From the NCBI GenBank assembly GCA_964614345.1, contig CAZTLP010000014.1:1-27147 (forward strand): DNA of 27,147 nt. Direction: 5' to 3'. This document shows, in pieces, positions 23,547 to 27,147 of the stretch. Both the position numbers and the translations under genes were made by a program. The DNA is from AEGEAN-183 sp964614345. Its GTDB lineage: Bacteria > Pseudomonadota > Gammaproteobacteria > Magnimaribacterales > Magnimaribacteraceae. How positions within the stretch are numbered: the stretch's first letter is position 1; every line of letters starts with the position of its first letter. The notes beneath the pieces are model-generated. The model was not told the DNA's origin. It worked only from the letters and a program-made list of their open reading frames with translations, and searched no databases.

Positions 23547-25430
23547 ATGGCGTTAATACAAAACATAAGAAACAATCTTACTGGAACAGCAGCTAAAGTA
23601 ATTGTTGGAATTATTGCTGTTACCTTTGCACTTTTCTTCGGTGGTAATTATGTTCTCTTCGATAATGACGCCAATGTTATAGCTTCAGTGAACTCCAAAA
23701 AAATAGATGTGTTTGACTTGGACCTTGAAATGTCAAGAGTCCAAACAGTTTTAAGGCAAAGATTTGATGACCCTGACTTTTCTATTGAAGAAGAAACTCT
23801 AAAATCATTAGCATTGAATTCGCTAATATCTGACGCCTTAATTTTAGACTTTCTTAAAAAGAATAAAGTTGAAGTACAGGAACTCTCCGCATATAAACTC
23901 CTTGCACAAAATGAAATTTTTCAAGAAGAAGGAAAATTTAGCTTAGGAAAAGTAAACACCTTTGCAAGACAAAATGGATTTTTACCGGGGAAGTACATTC
24001 AAAGTATTAGTGAAGATATAGCATTAAATTTCTGGCGAGTAGGTTTGGGTGCTAGTTCTTTCTTAACTTCGACGGAATTAAATCAAAATATTAAATTAGC
24101 TAATCAAACTAGAGATATAACTTTCACAAAGATTAATAAAAAAGATATTGAAGAGAATTTAAAAGTAACTGAAGAAGAAGTATTAAAGTTCTATACTGAA
24201 AACCCTTCATTTTTTCGTTCAGAAGAAAAAGCAAAAATAAGTTTTCTAAGTATTTCTTTGGAAGAGCTTAAAAAAAACCAATCCATAACAGAAGAAGAAA
24301 TTAAGAGGGAATATCAAGCCTATTTAGATTCTTTTGATCTAGTAGCTAGACGTTCAGCTTCGCATCTTATGATAAATATTTCCTCGGAGAGGACTAAAGA
24401 ACAAGCTCTAGGCCTTGCTAAACAGATAAAGAATAAAATAGATTCTGGGGATGACTTTATAAAATTAGTAGAAGAATTTTCTGAAGATGAAGGAACAAAG
24501 AATAATGGTGGTTCTCTAGGAATAAGCGACGGAAGTGCTTTCCCAGTAGAATTTGAATTAGCCTTAGAGGAGTTAGAGGAAGGGCAAGTTAGTAATCCAA
24601 TTGTTCTGGAGGAAAGCGTGCATTTGGTTAAGCTTACAAATTTTCAGGCACCAACTCCGGATGAATATGAATCAAGGAAAGAAGCTATAAAACAGAATCT
24701 TATTGATCAAGCAGCAGATGCACAGTATGTAGATACCCTGGAATTAGCTGCTGAACTGACATTTACGAGTGATAGTTTAGATAGTTTGTCTCAGGAATTA
24801 AATTTAGAAATTAAAACTAAAGATTTTTTCTCTAGGGCTGAGGCAGAAACGCCATTTAATGACATTGAGTTGTTAAACCTGATCTTTAATGACCGTTCCA
24901 TAAAGGAAGGAAGTTTAAGTGAACTGATAGAAATAGATAATCAGCATGGAATCATTTTTAAATTGCAAGATTTTCAAGCAGAGAAAATTAAAGATTTTGA
25001 AAGGGTGAATAATGAAGTCCGGGATCTTTTAACAAATAAATTAACTGAAGAGAAGATAGAAGAACTTAAAACAAAATTACTAACTGAATTAGAAACTGGT
25101 TCTTCTTTAGAAGACGTAGCCAAGGAAAATCAATTAAAAGTTGATTCATATAAATCTATTAACAGAGATTCATCCTTGTTTACCAGAAGTGTTCTGTTAG
25201 AGATATTTAATGAACCTAAATCTAATATTGGAAATTCTTATTCTTATACCTCTCTAAGTAGTGGAGATGAGATAATTTTTAGATTGGATAAGGTTACGCA
25301 ATTAAATACTGAGGTATCTGAAGAGGAAAGGGATTCTTTAAAAAGTTTTTTTCTTGGCGATAGGGCGGAAACAGAGTTAGTTACTTTACAAACCAGTATG
25401 CAGGAGTCTGCTTCTGTAATAGTTAATTAG
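23547..25430 (+). CDS. ppiD: Membrane-anchored periplasmic PPIase-like chaperone PpiD
   Basis: A 627-residue protein anchored in the inner membrane by one segment (about 16-37) with its body in the periplasm, where it helps newly exported proteins leave the Sec translocon. The SurA-like N-terminal region (about 38-200) is followed by a parvulin domain at about 270-362, with ASHLMI (271-276) and GGSLG (321-325), and a long C-terminal helical part. Length is close to E. coli PpiD (623). The start codon lies only 12 nt after the hupB terminator T-run and no Shine-Dalgarno is seen (ttaatttgtt before ATG). Its 3' end overlaps the convergent fabI by 8 nt. Confidence 0.94.
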   Translation: MALIQNIRNNLTGTAAKVIVGIIAVTFALFFGGNYVLFDNDANVIASVNSKKIDVFDLDLEMSRVQTVLRQRFDDPDFSIEEETLKSLALNSLISDALILDFLKKNKVEVQELSAYKLLAQNEIFQEEGKFSLGKVNTFARQNGFLPGKYIQSISEDIALNFWRVGLGASSFLTSTELNQNIKLANQTRDITFTKINKKDIEENLKVTEEEVLKFYTENPSFFRSEEKAKISFLSISLEELKKNQSITEEEIKREYQAYLDSFDLVARRSASHLMINISSERTKEQALGLAKQIKNKIDSGDDFIKLVEEFSEDEGTKNNGGSLGISDGSAFPVEFELALEELEEGQVSNPIVLEESVHLVKLTNFQAPTPDEYESRKEAIKQNLIDQAADAQYVDTLELAAELTFTSDSLDSLSQELNLEIKTKDFFSRAEAETPFNDIELLNLIFNDRSIKEGSLSELIEIDNQHGIIFKLQDFQAEKIKDFERVNNEVRDLLTNKLTEEKIEELKTKLLTELETGSSLEDVAKENQLKVDSYKSINRDSSLFTRSVLLEIFNEPKSNIGNSYSYTSLSSGDEIIFRLDKVTQLNTEVSEEERDSLKSFFLGDRAETELVTLQTSMQESASVIVN

Positions 25431-26217
25431 AGTCTTCTAATGATCCCATGGCAGTTATATTGAAGCCAGCATCTACATAAAGTGTTTCTCCTGTGATTCC
25501 GCTAGATAAGTCAGAAGCTAAAAAAGTCGCTGCATTTCCAACTTCTTCGGTAGATACATTCCTCCCGAGAGGGGCTCTGCTAGCATTATAGGAGAGCATT
25601 TTTCTAAAATTCTTAACTCCCGAGGCTGCCAGAGTTTTAATAGGTCCTGCAGAGATTGCGTTAACTCTATGGCCTTCTTTACCTAAAGAAGCAGCCAAGA
25701 ATCTTACGCTGGCTTCTAAGCTAGCTTTAGCCAGTCCCATTACATTGTAATTAGGTATAGTTTTTTGAGCCCCTAAATAAGATAAAGTGATCAGAGATCC
25801 ATTTCTCTCTTTCATAAGGCTCTTACCTGCTTTTGCAAGTGCTACAAAGCTATATGCACTTATGTCATGGGCTATTTTAAAGCCTTCCCTGGTAGTAACA
25901 TCAACGAAATTTCCATCAAGTTCATTTGAAGGCGCAAACCCAACTGCATGCACTATGCAATCTAATCCACCCCAATCTTTTTTTAATTCTTTAAAAACCT
26001 GGTCAATTTCTTCATCTTTGGTTACATCACACGGAAAACAAGCCTTAGAACCCCATTCTTCAGCCAAATTCTCTACTTTTTGTTTAAATCTGTCATTTTG
26101 ATAAGTAAAAGCTAAATTTGCACCGTGTTTAGCCATGGAAGCCGCTATACCACTGGCTATGGAGTGTTTATTGGCAACACCCACAATTAATACATTCTTT
26201 CCTTTTAGAAGTGACAT
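25423..26217 (-). CDS. fabI: Enoyl-ACP reductase I
   Basis: A 264-residue NADH-dependent SDR-fold enzyme that catalyses the last step of each fatty-acid elongation round. VGVANKHSIASGIA (12-25) binds cofactor. Tyr157 and Lys164 (YNVMGLAK, Y-x6-K) are the FabI-type catalytic pair, matching E. coli Tyr156/Lys163. Gly93 (VGFAP), where mutations give triclosan resistance in other species, is the sensitive-type residue here. The C-terminus has SSGITGETLYVDAG. A good AGAGGA ribosome binding site precedes the ATG on the minus strand (26225-26230). It follows ppiD tail-to-tail, as in the Pseudomonas gene order. Confidence 0.96.
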   Translation of the reverse strand: MSLLKGKNVLIVGVANKHSIASGIAASMAKHGANLAFTYQNDRFKQKVENLAEEWGSKACFPCDVTKDEEIDQVFKELKKDWGGLDCIVHAVGFAPSNELDGNFVDVTTREGFKIAHDISAYSFVALAKAGKSLMKERNGSLITLSYLGAQKTIPNYNVMGLAKASLEASVRFLAASLGKEGHRVNAISAGPIKTLAASGVKNFRKMLSYNASRAPLGRNVSTEEVGNAATFLASDLSSGITGETLYVDAGFNITAMGSLEDSN

Positions 26218-26384
26218 AGATTTCCTCTTAAATACAGCAAATTAAAGCTTTTCATAATTAAAGAAGGGTTTTTTTGATAGGTAAATTATATATTATCTGG
26301 TTGGAGCTCGGTTTTATTTTTTTTATAAAGATTTTTTTAAAAATATCAAAATAACAAAAAAGTAGCAAAATTCTGATAATAAGC

Positions 26385-26390
26385 TACAAT
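26385..26390 (+). promoter_or_regulatory. Possible -10 box of the TonB receptor gene
   Basis: TACAAT (5 of 6) would start RNA near 26397, just before the leader hairpin. No recognisable -35 lies 16-18 nt upstream, though the region is A/T-rich. Confidence 0.3.
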
Positions 26391-26403
26391 TCGCGCATTA
26401 TTT

Positions 26404-26432
26404 GGGTAAAGGCTCGGTTTGCCCTGTTTTTT
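26404..26432 (+). terminator. Terminator-like hairpin in the leader of the TonB receptor gene
   Basis: GGGTAAA (26404-26410) pairs with TTTGCCC (26418-26424) around a 7-nt loop (ggctcgg), with one G-T pair, and is followed by tg and six T (26427-26432). Shape and T-run are those of an intrinsic terminator, yet it points into the receptor gene 30 nt ahead, so it may be an attenuator. The stem has only three GC pairs at its base, so termination may be weak. Confidence 0.42.
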
Positions 26433-26461
26433 AACTACTTAGAAGTTTTTAGGGGAGTTAT

Positions 26462-27147
26462 ATGAAAACTAGATTTAACTTAACAAAGACTTTAGCGTTT
26501 TCAGCTTTAGTAGCGGTGTTTTTTGCACCATCTACTTTAATTGCTGCTGACGATGACGAAGCCGATGTAGAAGAAGTAGTTGTTACTGGTTCTAGAATTA
26601 AAAGGGATTCTATTAATTCTGCTCAAGTAATTACAACAATCACAGCTGAAGATATAGAGCAGAGTCAGGCTCTAATCACTGCTGATGCTTTGAGACTTTC
26701 TACTTACAATACTTTTGGTTCAAGTCCTCCTACAGCAGGTAACAGCGCTATGTCAAACACTACTATTAGTCTTAGAGGACTTGGTGGTGGAAGAACATTA
26801 GTTCTTATGGACGGCAGAAGATTACCAGGTTCACCACATTTAGGTGGTGCTGGTGCTGCTAATATTAATATGATACCAACTGTTTCAGTAGATCGTATTG
26901 AAATACAACCAGACGGTGCGTCAGCTATTTACGGATCTGATGCGATCGCTGGTGTGGTAAATGTGATCACTAAAAAAGGCTTTGATGGAATGGATATTCA
27001 AGTCAGATCTGGAGATCGTTCCAGAGACGATGGGGTAGAACAGTCAATCTCAATGCTTTTTGGATCTACCAACGAGAAAGGTTATATCACTGTTGCTCTT
27101 GAGCATGACGAAAGAGATGAGATTTATCTTAAAGACAGATGGTATAC
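26462..27147 (+). CDS. TonB-dependent outer-membrane receptor (3' end outside window)
   Basis: The frame is open from ATG 26462 to the window edge (228 codons seen). A Sec signal peptide covers about residues 1-28 (basic MKTRF, hydrophobic core, LIAAD cleavage region). An acidic linker then leads to the TonB-box-like EEVVVTGSRIKR. The plug domain follows: QVITTITAEDIEQS, TISLRGLGGGRTLVLMDGRR, IPTVSVDRIEIQPDGASAIY and GSDAIAGVVNVITKK are standard plug motifs. The barrel is mostly missing. It would take up a large nutrient (siderophore, vitamin B12, sugar or lipid-like compound) across the outer membrane with energy from TonB; the ligand cannot be inferred. AGGGGAG at 26451-26457 is a good ribosome binding site. 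Confidence 0.93.
   Translation, partial: MKTRFNLTKTLAFSALVAVFFAPSTLIAADDDEADVEEVVVTGSRIKRDSINSAQVITTITAEDIEQSQALITADALRLSTYNTFGSSPPTAGNSAMSNTTISLRGLGGGRTLVLMDGRRLPGSPHLGGAGAANINMIPTVSVDRIEIQPDGASAIYGSDAIAGVVNVITKKGFDGMDIQVRSGDRSRDDGVEQSISMLFGSTNEKGYITVALEHDERDEIYLKDRWY

Larger units (their letters stand above)
26218..26461. other. Divergent AT-rich regulatory region between fabI and TonB receptor
   Basis: This 244-nt gap contains no ORF. It is very AT-rich (26313-26370 is nearly all A/T and could act as UP-element DNA). On the minus strand TATAAT (26290-26285) is a possible fabI -10 without a matching -35. GCTCGGTTT occurs twice (26306-26314 and 26412-26420), each copy near a T-run. The receptor-side elements are listed separately. 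Confidence 0.55.

Noticed and set aside
26375..26402. Possible Fur box (GATAAT ... ATTATT) before the TonB receptor
   Set aside because: Only two short AT-rich half matches, not at the 19-bp hexamer spacing; expected by chance in such AT-rich DNA.

Overview
The window is AT-rich, densely packed, and bacterial. The gene run folD - tRNAs - tig - clpP - clpX - lon - hupB - ppiD - fabI matches the arrangement I know from Gammaproteobacteria such as Pseudomonas. Low GC, intergenic gaps of a few bases and a TonB-dependent receptor at the right edge suggest a streamlined marine gammaproteobacterium, SAR86-like. That last step is inference from style and gene content, not from a marker gene. I see no rRNA, CRISPR, IS element, phage gene or classical defence system.

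Left part (1-5660): the tail of a patatin-like phospholipase and an M48 metalloprotease lipoprotein run rightward. They converge on a leftward pair made of a glutamine-synthetase-family ligase and a short-chain dehydrogenase (SDR). A divergent intergenic region leads into gpsA and a small DUF4389 membrane protein.

Middle part (5657-14403): this is the metabolic accessory region. It holds a YfcG-like glutathione transferase and two tandem paralogous SDRs. A leftward operon follows: a FabY-type ketoacyl synthase, an APH-fold phosphotransferase and a DUF6285 protein. An acyl-CoA synthetase and an EthA-type Baeyer-Villiger monooxygenase (BVMO) complete it. The phosphotransferase/DUF6285 pair resembles the LvaA/LvaB 4-hydroxyacyl-CoA kinase of levulinate catabolism. 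Ligase, kinase pair, BVMO and SDRs could together form a lactone or 4-hydroxy-acid degradation route. No acyl-CoA dehydrogenase (LvaC/ACAD10-11 counterpart) is present here.

Right part (14438-27147): folD, then tRNA-Pro(TGG), a DadA-like amino-acid oxidoreductase, tRNA-Arg(TCT), acylphosphatase and tRNA-His(GTG), then the protein-folding and proteolysis block tig-clpP-clpX-lon, hupB, ppiD, and fabI converging on ppiD. tRNA-Pro and tRNA-His lie 11 and 19 nt upstream of protein start codons, so they probably share transcripts with those genes. A perfect intrinsic terminator follows hupB. fabI and the truncated TonB receptor are divergent across a 244-nt AT-rich region, where a terminator-like hairpin lies just before the receptor gene.

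Two start codons differ from the longest reading frame: the DadA-like gene starts at 15469, not inside the tRNA, and clpX starts at 19421. The window is mostly recognisable. The points most worth following are the LvaAB-like locus, an SDR lacking its catalytic Asn, the tRNA-mRNA junctions and the leader hairpins.
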